In this document: piece after piece, positions 35,029 to 44,549 of the stretch
How positions within the stretch are numbered: the first letter of the stretch is position 1
Layout: each line of letters begins with the position of its first letter
Assembly: GCF_047345485.1 (NCBI RefSeq)
Contig: NZ_JBLFEN010000006.1
Span: 186,001 to 250,000 of the forward strand
Reading direction: 5' to 3'
DNA from: Jejuia sp047345485
GTDB lineage: Bacteria > Bacteroidota > Bacteroidia > Flavobacteriales > Flavobacteriaceae
DNA length: 64,000 bases
Translations under genes and position numbers: made by a program
The notes under the pieces: model-generated
Database searches by the model: none
Told to the model about the DNA's origin: nothing
The model's input: the letters and a program-made list of their open reading frames with translations, nothing else

Positions 35029-35358
35029 ATGGTTTTAGTTTTTAAATATTTGGTTCCAAAAGGGTATACAGGAATATCTATATTTCCTTTTATATTTTTA
35101 AATCATAAAGATCTTAAGTCAAGTAAAACTCTAATAAATCATGAGAAAATTCATTTACAACAACAGTTAGAGTTGTTGATTATTCCATTTTATGTGTGGT
35201 ACATAATCGAGTTTTTTATTAGGCTACTATATTTCAAAAATTGGCATATTGCTTATAAGACTATTTCTTTTGAAAGAGAGGCTTATGCTAGAGATTATGA
35301 TTTGAATTACTTGAAGCATAGAAAGTTTTGGGCGTTTTTAATGTATATAAAAGCATGA
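35029..35358 (+). CDS. Small membrane-associated protein with HExxH motif (possible zinc peptidase-like)
   Basis: A 109-residue protein with the motif HEKIH (H38, E39, H42) and a hydrophobic segment after it (LLIIPFYVWYIIEFFIRLLYF). A downstream SFEREAYARDYD stretch could provide a third ligand glutamate, as in M48/M56-like or SprT-like mini-peptidases. No signal peptide is seen. The 3' end overlaps the ACC deaminase-like gene by 4 bases (ATGA). It looks like a conserved uncharacterised flavobacterial family; catalytic activity is inference from the motif. Confidence 0.7.
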   Translation: MVLVFKYLVPKGYTGISIFPFIFLNHKDLKSSKTLINHEKIHLQQQLELLIIPFYVWYIIEFFIRLLYFKNWHIAYKTISFEREAYARDYDLNYLKHRKFWAFLMYIKA

Positions 35359-36275
35359 TACAGTTTGATTTTGAAAACTCTAAAAATCAACAGATTAACC
35401 TTGTAAATAACACTGGTGTAGAACTTTTTTTAAAAAGAGAAGACCAATTGCATCCATTTGTATCTGGCAATAAATATCGAAAATTAAAATACAATTTAAA
35501 GGAGGCTAAAGCATCAGGTTGTACTATTTTGCTAACTTTTGGTGGTGCATTTTCTAATCATATAGCAGCTGTAGCTTCTGCTGGGAATATATTAGGTTTT
35601 AATACTATAGGTGTTATTCGTGGTGAGGAACTTCAATATAAAATAGAGAGTAATCCAACTTTAAGTTTTGCTAAAAAAAATGGGATGCAATTTAAATTTG
35701 TATCCAGAGCTAAGTATAGAGAAAAATCGTCTCAATTATTTTTAACCGAATTGAAAAATGAGTTTGAAAATTTTTATCTTATACCTGAGGGCGGTACAAA
35801 TGCACTAGCTGTAAAAGGGTGTGAAGAAATTTTGAATAAAAATGATAACGATTTTGATGTAGTATGTTGTGCAGTAGGAACAGGTGGTACTATTTCTGGA
35901 CTTATTAATTGTTTAAAACCTAGTCTACAAGTTTTAGGTTTTCCAGCGCTAAAAGGTTCGTTTTTACATCAAGATATTAGTAAATTTGTAACACATAAAA
36001 ATTGGGATTTAATAACTGATTATCATTTTGGTGGGTATGCTAAAGTAAATTCAGAATTAATAACATTTATAAATCAATTTAAAATAGATTACAATATTCA
36101 ATTAGATCCTGTATATACAGGTAAAATGATGTATGGTGTTTTAGATTTGATTCAGAAAAATTATTTTCCCGAAGGTTCAAAAATTTTAGCAATTCATACT
36201 GGTGGTCTACAAGGGATAGATGGTATGAATGCTATTTTAAAGAAAAAACAATTGCCTTTAATACAAGTTAGATGA
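35355..36275 (+). CDS. 1-aminocyclopropane-1-carboxylate deaminase/D-cysteine desulfhydrase family protein
   Basis: A 306-residue fold-type II PLP enzyme. The ATG at 35355 overlaps the upstream stop and gives a natural start (MIQFDFENSKNQQI). Visible are the PLP-lysine region (HPFVSGNKYRKLKYNL, lysine near residue 40), TFGGAFSNHIAAVASAG, PEGGTNALAVKGCEEI and the phosphate-binding AVGTGGTISGLI. Members deaminate ACC or release sulfide from D-cysteine; which applies cannot be told from motifs. It is in an operon between the HExxH protein and a glucosaminidase. Confidence 0.88.
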   Translation: MIQFDFENSKNQQINLVNNTGVELFLKREDQLHPFVSGNKYRKLKYNLKEAKASGCTILLTFGGAFSNHIAAVASAGNILGFNTIGVIRGEELQYKIESNPTLSFAKKNGMQFKFVSRAKYREKSSQLFLTELKNEFENFYLIPEGGTNALAVKGCEEILNKNDNDFDVVCCAVGTGGTISGLINCLKPSLQVLGFPALKGSFLHQDISKFVTHKNWDLITDYHFGGYAKVNSELITFINQFKIDYNIQLDPVYTGKMMYGVLDLIQKNYFPEGSKILAIHTGGLQGIDGMNAILKKKQLPLIQVR

Positions 36276-37066
36276 AAAAGTCATTTTTAATAGTACTGCT
36301 TAGTTTTTTAATTTTTAGTTGTGGGTCTAAGAAAACAGTTGTTACTAAGAAAACTAAAACGAAACAAACGGAACAAGTTGTAGTTAATAAAAAACAACCT
36401 GTAGGACAACAAGAGGGTGCTACTCCAGTGGTTTCTAAAATAAATTCTACTCAGGAATATATTGAAACCTTTGCAGCTATTGCACAAAAAGAAATGACGT
36501 TATATAATATTCCTGCTAGTATTACCTTGGCGCAAGGAATATTAGAGTCAGCCTCTGGAAAAGGACGTCTGTCGGTAGAAGCAAATAACCATTTTGGTAT
36601 AAAATGCCATACATGGACAGGTGCTAAAATTTATCATGATGACGATGCAAAAGGGGAGTGTTTTAGAAAATATAATAGTGCTAAATATTCATTTAGAGAT
36701 CACTCTTTGTTTTTAACCTCAAGAAAACGTTATGCAAGTTTATTTGATTTAAATGTTTCTAATTACAAGGAGTGGGCAAGAGGTTTAAGAGCTGCAGGTT
36801 ATGCAACTGATAAAAAATACCCCCAAAAACTTATTAGTCTCATAGAAAGGTATGAGTTGTACAAGTATGATGATGAGGTACTTGGTGTAAATACAGCTAA
36901 ACGTAAGTTTAAGACTGAAGAGAAAATACAAAAACACGTTGTTGTAAAAGGTGATACTTTGTATGGTATTTCTAAGCGCTATAATACTTCGGTAAAAGCG
37001 ATACAAAATGCAAATAATATAACAGGTACCGGTTTAGCAATAGGACAGGTTTTGATAATAAAATAG
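36272..37066 (+). CDS. Glucosaminidase (GH73) with C-terminal LysM domain, lipoprotein
   Basis: A 264-residue lipoprotein (FLIFSC, cysteine about residue 17). After a basic linker, the glucosaminidase domain (residues about 60-210) shows LAQGILESASGKGRLSVEANNHFGIKC with the conserved catalytic glutamate, and YSFRDHSLFL. A single LysM module (residues about 215-264: VKGDTLYGISKRYNTSVKAIQNANNI) binds peptidoglycan. It cleaves the N-acetylglucosaminyl bond of the wall, likely anchored to the outer membrane. Overlaps the upstream gene by 4 bases (ATGA). Confidence 0.93.
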   Translation: MKKSFLIVLLSFLIFSCGSKKTVVTKKTKTKQTEQVVVNKKQPVGQQEGATPVVSKINSTQEYIETFAAIAQKEMTLYNIPASITLAQGILESASGKGRLSVEANNHFGIKCHTWTGAKIYHDDDAKGECFRKYNSAKYSFRDHSLFLTSRKRYASLFDLNVSNYKEWARGLRAAGYATDKKYPQKLISLIERYELYKYDDEVLGVNTAKRKFKTEEKIQKHVVVKGDTLYGISKRYNTSVKAIQNANNITGTGLAIGQVLIIK

Positions 37067-37078
37067 AATAAAATAATT

Positions 37079-38365
37079 ATGATTTATAAGCGAAGTAGCG
37101 CATTGTTTGCTGAAGCAGAAAAGGTGATTCCTGGCGGTGTAAACTCACCAGTACGAGCATTTAAAGGTGTTGGTGGTACACCAGTTTTTGTAAAAGAAGC
37201 AAAAGGTGCTTATTTATATGATGAAGATGGAAATCGTTTAATTGACTATATTAATTCATGGGGACCAATGATATTGGGGCATGCTTACGAACCTGTAGTT
37301 AATGCAGTTGTAGAAAAAGCAAAAAAAGGAACATCTTTTGGAATGCCTACCGAAATTGAAACCAAAATTGCAGAATTAGCTGTTGATATGGTGCCAAATA
37401 TTGATAAAATTCGTTTTGTGAATTCTGGTACTGAAGCTTGTATGAGTGCTGTTCGTTTAGCGCGTGGGTATACTGGAAAAGATAAGATAATAAAGTTTGC
37501 AGGTTGCTATCATGGACATTCAGATTCTTTTTTAATTCAAGCAGGAAGTGGTGCAAGTACTTTTGGTACACCCAATAGTCCTGGAGTAACACAAGGTACT
37601 GCTAAAGATACCTTATTGGCAGATTATAACCACATTAACAGTGTAGAAACTTTAATTAATGCTAATAAAAATGAAATAGCATGCGTAATAATAGAGCCTG
37701 TAGCAGGAAATATGGGGTGTATTCCTCCAAAAAAGGAGTTTTTAAGCGCATTAAAACGATTGTGCGATACCAATAAAATTTTATTAGTTTTTGATGAAGT
37801 AATGACAGGATTTAGGCTTGCCAAAGGTGGTACTCAAGAATTATATGGAATAGATGCTGATATCGTTTGTTTTGGTAAAGTTATAGGTGGTGGTTTGCCT
37901 GTTGGAGCCTTTGCTGCTAGAAATGAGATAATGAATCATTTAGCGCCTTTAGGTCCGGTGTATCAAGCAGGTACTCTTAGTGGGAATCCATTGGCAATGG
38001 CAGCAGGATTAGCAATGTTAACAGCGCTTAATACAGATGCAGCAGTGTTTGATCGGTTAGCTAAAAAAACCGAATATTTACATAAAGGTATGGCTAAAGT
38101 TTTATCAGACCATGATATTGTGCACACCATTAATCGTGTTGGTTCTATGATTTCGGTGCATTTTGATGAAGGTGAAGTTTATGACTTTACATCTGCGGCT
38201 AAAGGTAATAATGGTACGTTTAAAAAATTTTTTCACGGCATGTTAAAAGAAGGTGTGTATATTGCACCTAGTGCTTTTGAAACCTGGTTTCTTACTGATG
38301 CTTTAACTTACGAGGATTTAGATTTTACAATAAATGCGGTAAATAAAGTGGCAAAAAATATATAA
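37079..38365 (+). CDS. hemL: Glutamate-1-semialdehyde 2,1-aminomutase
   Basis: A 428-residue class III PLP aminotransferase-fold enzyme. Typical start (SSALFAEAEKVIPGGVNSPVRAF), the NSGTEACMSAVRLARGYTGKDKI block and the PLP-lysine K267 in VCFGKVIGGGLPVGAF. It converts glutamate-1-semialdehyde to 5-aminolevulinate, the second step of the C5 heme pathway. Twelve bases after the glucosaminidase gene, so it ends the four-gene operon; a terminator follows at once. Confidence 0.97.
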   Translation: MIYKRSSALFAEAEKVIPGGVNSPVRAFKGVGGTPVFVKEAKGAYLYDEDGNRLIDYINSWGPMILGHAYEPVVNAVVEKAKKGTSFGMPTEIETKIAELAVDMVPNIDKIRFVNSGTEACMSAVRLARGYTGKDKIIKFAGCYHGHSDSFLIQAGSGASTFGTPNSPGVTQGTAKDTLLADYNHINSVETLINANKNEIACVIIEPVAGNMGCIPPKKEFLSALKRLCDTNKILLVFDEVMTGFRLAKGGTQELYGIDADIVCFGKVIGGGLPVGAFAARNEIMNHLAPLGPVYQAGTLSGNPLAMAAGLAMLTALNTDAAVFDRLAKKTEYLHKGMAKVLSDHDIVHTINRVGSMISVHFDEGEVYDFTSAAKGNNGTFKKFFHGMLKEGVYIAPSAFETWFLTDALTYEDLDFTINAVNKVAKNI

Positions 38366-38369
38366 AAAA

Positions 38370-38396
38370 AAGCACCTTGAAAAAAGGTGCTTCTTT
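38370..38396 (+). terminator. Terminator after hemL
   Basis: AAGCACCTT (38370-38378) and AAGGTGCTT (38384-38392) form a stem with a GAAAA loop, flanked by A and T tracts. Confidence 0.8.
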
Positions 38397-38436
38397 ACCA
38401 AAAAATCACTAAAATAAATAAAACTCAAACGTTTAT

Positions 38437-38883
38437 TTATGCTTTTTTATTACCACGCTTTTTCTTGCCTTTGTGTTTCATTTTACCCTCTCTTTTAGCC
38501 ATAGATGCTTCCCATTTAGCATACTGTTCATCACTTAAAATCTTTTTCATTTTAGCTTTAACCTCAATTTGATGATCTAATCTTTTATTTGCAATAGCTA
38601 AGCGCTCTTCTTTTGAAGGTTTACCTGCTGCACCGCTTTGTTTTCTTGCTTTTCTTTCAGCCATGTGAGTTTTTCGCATTTTGGCTTGCTCTAGGTTTAT
38701 TTTATAGATGTCATCCTGTTGTGCATCGTTTAAATCTAAATGTAATACCATTTTTTTTGTTTTCAAGGTTGCAACTTCTTCAGGCGTTAGGTTAGCCATT
38801 GCATTTCTTTTGTTGTTTGGTTCTTGTGCAGTTGTAATTTGTATTGTGCAAATTGCAATTGCAATCATTATAAGTTTTTTCAT
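38437..38883 (-). CDS. Periplasmic Spy/CpxP-like protein (hypothetical)
   Basis: A 148-residue protein with a signal peptide ending in TTAQ (residue 20). The mature chain is helical, with TPEEVATLKTKKMVLHLDLNDAQQDDIYKINLEQ, a pattern resembling the LTxxQ-type helices of Spy/CpxP and DUF4890-like proteins. It ends in a very basic tail (KHKGKKKRGNKK). It probably binds unfolded proteins or the envelope surface; function is inferred from similarity of type only. Transcribed away from the metalloprotease gene upstream of it. Confidence 0.65.
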   Translation of the reverse strand: MKKLIMIAIAICTIQITTAQEPNNKRNAMANLTPEEVATLKTKKMVLHLDLNDAQQDDIYKINLEQAKMRKTHMAERKARKQSGAAGKPSKEERLAIANKRLDHQIEVKAKMKKILSDEQYAKWEASMAKREGKMKHKGKKKRGNKKA

Positions 38884-38970
38884 GTCTTAAATTATTTATA
38901 CGTTCAATGCTTGGACTCCTAAAATGTATAATGGTTTAAAGTCTATTTTATTTTAACTGTGTTTTAACAA

Positions 38971-39001
38971 AAAAAAGACTGTCTTTTCAGACAGCCTCTT
39001 T
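38971..39001 (-). terminator. Terminator after the zinc metalloprotease gene
   Basis: CTGTC/GACAG stem with a TTTTCA loop; on the minus strand it is followed by a run of eight or more T. It sits 22 bases after the stop of the gene at 39023. Confidence 0.65.
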
Positions 39002-39022
39002 AAACTAAAATATACTTTAATA

Positions 39023-41518
39023 TTATTTAGGATCGAGAATTGTATTAATCCTCTCAATGATATCTTTTAAGTGAATTCTACTCATTGCATTTTTACCACT
39101 AATACGAGAATTTATTCTTTGTTTTAGAGTGTTTAACTCAGCTCTAACTACGGCTCTAATATCAGATTGACTAGTTGTAACAGGTGTGGTTTTAATGTAT
39201 CGTGAGCTAATACGTCTGGTTTTAGGTGTTTCTGCTGTCATTAAATACGCTAATCTGTCAATGTGTGCGCGTTGTAAATTTCGTCTATAAGTATCAATAT
39301 TACGACCTGTATTTAACTCAGACCAAACACCGTTTCTTAAATCACGCATCATTTCTGTAACAGTGTAAGCTTTTTGATTATTTAAAGATTCATTTTCAAT
39401 CATTCTAGCCATTTTATCTAAACTTAAAATATTATTTAATGTTCTGGCTTGTATGGCTCTCACACGTTCTACTGATCCTGTAAATTCAATTTTATTAAAA
39501 ATGTTTGTATCAATAAGCCATTCAGGAGTTGTAAATAGTTGCTCATTAATAAATTTTAAACAGTTTTTTTGATGTGTTTTATCAACATAAGTATAAACAG
39601 CACCGTCTTGATCGGCAGTTTTGTAGTTTTCATAAATGCCACCTATGTTATTTGAAACATGGCCCATATAGCGATTAAATTGCGAAATAACATGTCCGTA
39701 CATCTTTTTTAAATCGGTATAATCATACCCGTCTTTAGTTGTCCATTCTATTAAGTTAGGTACTATTCTCTCTAAGTTTTTTATACCATAATTACTAGCT
39801 AAAATAGCATTATCACCTAAATCTTCTGTTTGAGAACTTGGGTCTACTACATTTCCTACTTGTTGGTGTCCAAACCTGTATAATGGGTCTCCAGCATGTT
39901 TTAATATCCAGCTATTTAGTGTTTGCTTTTCTTCTTTAGCAGTTTTGTTTAAAATGGGTTTATAGCCCCAAGCAATAGCATATTTATCATAGATACCAAC
40001 GTTAGGAAATAATGCTACACCCTTGTCTTCTGGTTGCGCTATATAATTAAAGCGTGCATAGTCCATAATGGATGGCGCTGTTCCGTATTTTTGTGTAAAC
40101 TCTGCGTTGCGTAAATCTTCAACTTTATACGCAGCACTACTTCCCATGTTATGTGGCAATCCTAGAGTATGTCCAACTTCATGAGCAGAAACAAAACGTA
40201 TTAATTCGCCCATAACTTCATCGCTAAATTCTGCAGTTCTTGCTTCAGGATTAGATGCGGCTGTTTGTACAAAAAACCAACCATTTACCAAACTCATTAC
40301 ATTATGATACCAGTTGATATCAGACTCTAAAATTTCTCCAGATCGTGGATCGCTAACGTGAGGGCCGTTTGCGTTGGGTATAGGAGAGGCAAGATAGCGT
40401 ACTACCGAGTAGCGTACATCTTCAGGAGTCCATTCTGGGTCTTCCTCTATACTTGGCGGCTCTTTAGCAATAATGGCATTTTTAAAGCCGGCAGCTTCAA
40501 AAGCAACCTGCCAATCTTCGATACCTTGTTTTAAGTATTTTCTCCATTTTTTTGGTGTAGCTCTGTCTACATAATACACAATCTGTTTTTTTGGTTCTAC
40601 CAACTCACCACGTTTAAACTTCTCTATATCTTCGTCCTTAACTTCAAGTCTCCAACGGTCTAAATAAGTAAGTGTCTCACTTTTTTGAGCATCAGTTCCA
40701 TAATCAATTTGGCTACTTGTAAACCAGCCAACGCGTTCATCAAAATAGCGGCGTTTCATTGGGGTTTTTGGGAGTAATACCATAGAGTTATTAATTTCTA
40801 TAGAAATTGTGCCAGTACTAGAGTTAGATGGTGGCTCAGAAGCATTGTATGTCTTAACATGGCGCGCTTCGATATTTAAAGGGTAACTTTTTATAGATTC
40901 TATAAACGATTTGTTATCATCTAATCGGGATACCTTGTAGCGTTTTCTGTAGCGAGAACTTAAGCCTAATGCCTTTACATCTTTTTTGAATAAATCACTA
41001 ATATCAATTACAGTAGAAGTAGAATCTTTACTAAATGCTTGTATTGGGAATGTGTATAAAACAGGCTCAAAATTAGAATTTACAACAGCTTGATGTACTG
41101 GTAGATTTTTGTCTGCTACCACATTGTGCGATACTACCCTAAGCAGTATTTTTTTATTTTTTTTCTCCCACCTCAGTACTTGTGTGTTTTCTTTTCCGCC
41201 ACCAAACCCTAGTCCGCTAGCAGTTTTAGCAATACGTGTAACCATTAGCATTTCTCTCCCTAAAAGAGAGTCTGGTATTTCATAAAGAAATTGACCATCT
41301 GTTTTGTGAACTTTAAATAACCCGTCGTCTGTTTTAGTAGCTTTTGTAATTATTTTACTGTAAGGTTGAATAGCTCCTTTTTTTTGTTTTTTAGAAGCTT
41401 CATTTTTGGCTAACATAGCTTTTTTTTGAGCCGCAGCTTTTGTTGCTTTTTTTGAAGTGCCACATGCTGATAGTAATATCGTAGCTGATAGACACAGTAC
41501 TTTAATGTAATGTTTCAA
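39023..41518 (-). CDS. Zinc-dependent metalloprotease (metzincin-like, DUF5117/DUF5118/DUF4953 type)
   Basis: An 831-residue lipoprotein (TILLSAC, cysteine about residue 19). The zinc site is HEVGHTLGLPHN (H446, E447, H450, H456), the extended HExxHxxGxxH motif of metzincins, with a Met-turn-like SIMDYARFN some 35 residues later. Upstream domains (residues about 50-300) are beta-rich with FxVHKTDGQFLYEIPDSLLGREML. It is most likely an exported peptidase anchored in the envelope; targets are unknown. The gene runs as a single unit with terminator. Confidence 0.9.
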   Translation of the reverse strand: MKHYIKVLCLSATILLSACGTSKKATKAAAQKKAMLAKNEASKKQKKGAIQPYSKIITKATKTDDGLFKVHKTDGQFLYEIPDSLLGREMLMVTRIAKTASGLGFGGGKENTQVLRWEKKNKKILLRVVSHNVVADKNLPVHQAVVNSNFEPVLYTFPIQAFSKDSTSTVIDISDLFKKDVKALGLSSRYRKRYKVSRLDDNKSFIESIKSYPLNIEARHVKTYNASEPPSNSSTGTISIEINNSMVLLPKTPMKRRYFDERVGWFTSSQIDYGTDAQKSETLTYLDRWRLEVKDEDIEKFKRGELVEPKKQIVYYVDRATPKKWRKYLKQGIEDWQVAFEAAGFKNAIIAKEPPSIEEDPEWTPEDVRYSVVRYLASPIPNANGPHVSDPRSGEILESDINWYHNVMSLVNGWFFVQTAASNPEARTAEFSDEVMGELIRFVSAHEVGHTLGLPHNMGSSAAYKVEDLRNAEFTQKYGTAPSIMDYARFNYIAQPEDKGVALFPNVGIYDKYAIAWGYKPILNKTAKEEKQTLNSWILKHAGDPLYRFGHQQVGNVVDPSSQTEDLGDNAILASNYGIKNLERIVPNLIEWTTKDGYDYTDLKKMYGHVISQFNRYMGHVSNNIGGIYENYKTADQDGAVYTYVDKTHQKNCLKFINEQLFTTPEWLIDTNIFNKIEFTGSVERVRAIQARTLNNILSLDKMARMIENESLNNQKAYTVTEMMRDLRNGVWSELNTGRNIDTYRRNLQRAHIDRLAYLMTAETPKTRRISSRYIKTTPVTTSQSDIRAVVRAELNTLKQRINSRISGKNAMSRIHLKDIIERINTILDPK

Positions 41519-41655
41519 AATAAAATAAAATTTAAATTTTACAGTAAAATTAGTTATATCGCTACTATTTATAAGGTGTATCCCCTCTAAATTAATAATA
41601 CTTTAACTGTTTTGGGGTGTATCTTGTAATATTGTAGGTGTGATATGGAGTTGAT

Positions 41656-42876
41656 TTACTTTGAAATTGGAATCTGTAAATTAATACCTGTTTGAAAGTC
41701 GGGTGCATTATTAACAAGTAAATCTTGTTTAAGAAATAATGAAACCTTGTAGTTAGGGTTGCCGTAGGTGTAAATTAAACTCCAATCAGATAAGGCATTG
41801 TAAAGTGTTGCTACTCCATTGTGCCAACCACCATTAATTTCTTGCCATTTCCCCAAAAGTTTATAATAACCTTCTTCATCTTTTTTATTAAAACGTGACT
41901 GAATGCGATAATTAATACCAAAGGCATTGTAGTTTCCTTTTTTTGTGTATTTGGTAAACTCAACGTGGCTTTCTATAGTTGCTAATAGAGCATTATTACC
42001 TAAATCTATATTGTCAGATTTAAAATTCACAAAGTTCTTTCTAAGTAAACTAGAGCCTATGCCAATATTAAATTCGTTTTTGTTTTTTAGTACTACTCTT
42101 TTAATACCGTTTATAGAAATACCATAATCTAATGATGTATTAAATCTAGAGGTATTAACGCCTATGTGATGCCCTAAATTAAAATAAATTTGGCGTTTTT
42201 TATTTTTAAGAAAATCAGGATAGTACAAGTGGTTTATCTCTACGCCGCCAACAAAAAAATCGTTAGCATTTAGTGAGAGTGTCCTTCCGTTTCTATCTAA
42301 GTATTCAAAGTTTACTTGGTTTAAACCGTAAAATCGTCTTCCAAAAGGGTCTTCTCCACCAGCTACATTACTATGAAACCATTCGATAGTTTCATCACTA
42401 GTAAAAATAGAAAAGGGGTGCTTGCCTTTAGTTATTAAATACGATCTTAAAGTTATATCTAATTCGTGCACTTTTGATAATGCGAAATTATAATCAATTC
42501 TAAATTCTTTAATAATTGCATCAATAACTATATTCATGTAATCGGCAGGTGTAGTTTCTTGGTCTATAAAGTTAAAGTTTCTTTGGTACCATAGTCTTTC
42601 GCGTTGTTGCTCTCTAACAATAGGGTCTTTTGGGAAATAGGCTTCAACAAAAGGGTGAAAGGTATTGCCACTGGTATAATTTGCAGAAACAGTTGGTTGT
42701 TTTACAGGTGTAATTTTATATTTTTGATTTATTCTAGAGCTAAAAATCCCGAAATGATGAGTAGATAAAATACTAGGTCGTTCTATACCGTTTTTAAAAA
42801 CCAAACTATCTTGCTTTTGGGTAAAGCAAAGTAGGCTAGATAGTATACAAAAAATGGTTAAGGCTTTTTTGGGCAT
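41656..42876 (-). CDS. Hypothetical outer-membrane beta-barrel protein
   Basis: A 406-residue protein; the ATG at 42876 gives a clean signal peptide (MPKKALTIFCILSSLLCFTQ), whereas the upstream ATG at 42915 lies inside the end of the preceding gene. The mature chain has many aromatic amphipathic strands (FNFIDQETTPADYMNIVIDAIIKEF, RRFYGLNQVNFEYLDRNGRTLSLNANDFFVGG, YKVSLFLKQDLLV) and ends in GINLQIPISK. I do not recognise the family; it is conserved-looking among flavobacteria. Twenty bases after the stop of the TPR-like gene on the same strand. Confidence 0.65.
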   Translation of the reverse strand: MPKKALTIFCILSSLLCFTQKQDSLVFKNGIERPSILSTHHFGIFSSRINQKYKITPVKQPTVSANYTSGNTFHPFVEAYFPKDPIVREQQRERLWYQRNFNFIDQETTPADYMNIVIDAIIKEFRIDYNFALSKVHELDITLRSYLITKGKHPFSIFTSDETIEWFHSNVAGGEDPFGRRFYGLNQVNFEYLDRNGRTLSLNANDFFVGGVEINHLYYPDFLKNKKRQIYFNLGHHIGVNTSRFNTSLDYGISINGIKRVVLKNKNEFNIGIGSSLLRKNFVNFKSDNIDLGNNALLATIESHVEFTKYTKKGNYNAFGINYRIQSRFNKKDEEGYYKLLGKWQEINGGWHNGVATLYNALSDWSLIYTYGNPNYKVSLFLKQDLLVNNAPDFQTGINLQIPISK

Positions 42877-42895
42877 TAAGCAAATATAAAATATT

Positions 42896-44398
42896 TTAAT
42901 TTTCTTGTTGTCCACTTATTGTTATAAGTTCCATGGTGGTATTGTATAGTGGTTTTTTAGTCATTTTACTTTTTAACCACGCGAAAAAACTCATTACAAA
43001 AATATCTTCTTGTTTTGGTTCTATCCATTCAAAAGAATTTTCAACTAAAGTTTTAAATTCTTCTGTTGTTATAGTTTCAGGGTTTTTATAATAAGTTTCC
43101 ACAAGGCTTAAATAATCTATAACGCGTTGTTGGTGGATAGATTTTAAATACTCAAAATAACGTCTTTTAAAACTTAGAAGCTTAGATTCTATAACATTGG
43201 TATTGCCTAAATCAATATGTAAAAGTATCTCAATTAAATTCTTTTTTATAACCCATTCAATATCCGATTTTTCAGTATACCATGTATCACTATGGTAAAA
43301 TTTGGCTAGTATTTGATGTGCTTTTTTTAAGTCATTATTTTGAAAATAAAACATTACTAAGCTAAGATGTATATCTAAAACAGATGCAATATCTGTGTGT
43401 TTTTTATTTAAAAATGGCTTAATAATATTAATGGCCTCAGCTTGTTTGTTCGAATAGTTAAGGTTTAATGACTTAATTAGTAGGTGTTTAAGTTTAAAGG
43501 TGTTGTAATATTTATTTTTATGTTGAAGCATTAAATGATACATCTGTTGTAAGTACACCTCTGAAGTTTTAAATTTTTTATTTCTAAATAGAGTATTTGC
43601 TATATGATATAGAATTTGAATATGATAATAGGGTTGCTTGTCTTTGTCTTTTCGATGTAGTATAGTATTATAAGTATCCATCAAAAAAGTTTCAATATTT
43701 AAAATATCATTTGTTGCAAACGCCGAAATAGTCACAATACTAATAAGTTGGTATAGAGATTTAAAAGAGAGTTTGTTAACACCATCAAATTGGTATTCTT
43801 TAAGTGTCTCATCAAGTATAGTTTTAAAATCAGATGTATTGCCGTGTGTTATTTTGTACTTTATTTTAGAATAAATAATGTTTAGTCTGTCTTCTAAATG
43901 GTACTTTTCTCTATTATGGTTAAATCGATTAATAATATCATCTAAATTTATATTGGGTAAAGCATGTGCAAACTGAATTTTTGTACTATATATTTCGTTA
44001 AGTATTGGAAACAAATGATGATCTGTTGCAATAGCTTCAGCTTTATTTAAGATTTTGTAGGCCGTTTTATAATGTTTCTGTTGCAGGTAATTGCGAGCAG
44101 CTAAAATATAGCGAATTGACTCCATTTGAATTGAGTTTTCCTCTTCTAAGCTAGTATTTGCTGAAAAATTTATGATAGATTGGAATAAACGCTTTCTTAA
44201 AGCATGATAAGCACCTTTTTTGTTAGAGTTATAAAGTGTCATACAAATGGTGTCTGAGCTTAAATCTTCATTAAGCAGTAACTTAAAAAGCAGGATGTTT
44301 TTATTATCCTTTCGCTTGTTCTTTTTTTTTAAATATGATATGAAACCTTGTTGTTCTTCTTTTGAAAAAGCAGAAACTATCTCTTTTAAATTATTCAT
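42896..44398 (-). CDS. Hypothetical cytoplasmic helical-repeat protein
   Basis: A 500-residue protein without signal peptide. The sequence is almost entirely helical with TPR-like hairpins (LQQKHYKTAYKILNKAEAI, RNKKFKTSEVYLQQMYHLMLQHKNKYYNTFKLKHLLIKSL, QNNDLKKAHQILAKFY) and many lysines. No catalytic motif seen. It is followed after 20 bases by the outer-membrane protein gene, so the two are probably co-transcribed. No family assigned. Confidence 0.65.
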   Translation of the reverse strand: MNNLKEIVSAFSKEEQQGFISYLKKKNKRKDNKNILLFKLLLNEDLSSDTICMTLYNSNKKGAYHALRKRLFQSIINFSANTSLEEENSIQMESIRYILAARNYLQQKHYKTAYKILNKAEAIATDHHLFPILNEIYSTKIQFAHALPNINLDDIINRFNHNREKYHLEDRLNIIYSKIKYKITHGNTSDFKTILDETLKEYQFDGVNKLSFKSLYQLISIVTISAFATNDILNIETFLMDTYNTILHRKDKDKQPYYHIQILYHIANTLFRNKKFKTSEVYLQQMYHLMLQHKNKYYNTFKLKHLLIKSLNLNYSNKQAEAINIIKPFLNKKHTDIASVLDIHLSLVMFYFQNNDLKKAHQILAKFYHSDTWYTEKSDIEWVIKKNLIEILLHIDLGNTNVIESKLLSFKRRYFEYLKSIHQQRVIDYLSLVETYYKNPETITTEEFKTLVENSFEWIEPKQEDIFVMSFFAWLKSKMTKKPLYNTTMELITISGQQEN

Positions 44399-44549
44399 TT
44401 AATCGTCATTATTAATTTATAAGATGTCATAAATATAATGCTAATATATAGTTATTTGATAAAATAAGTCGTCAGTTTTTATAAAATATTGAGTTTATGA
44501 ATCCAAAAATGTTACCCAATTTTGCCTCATAATCATTAAAACAAAAATT

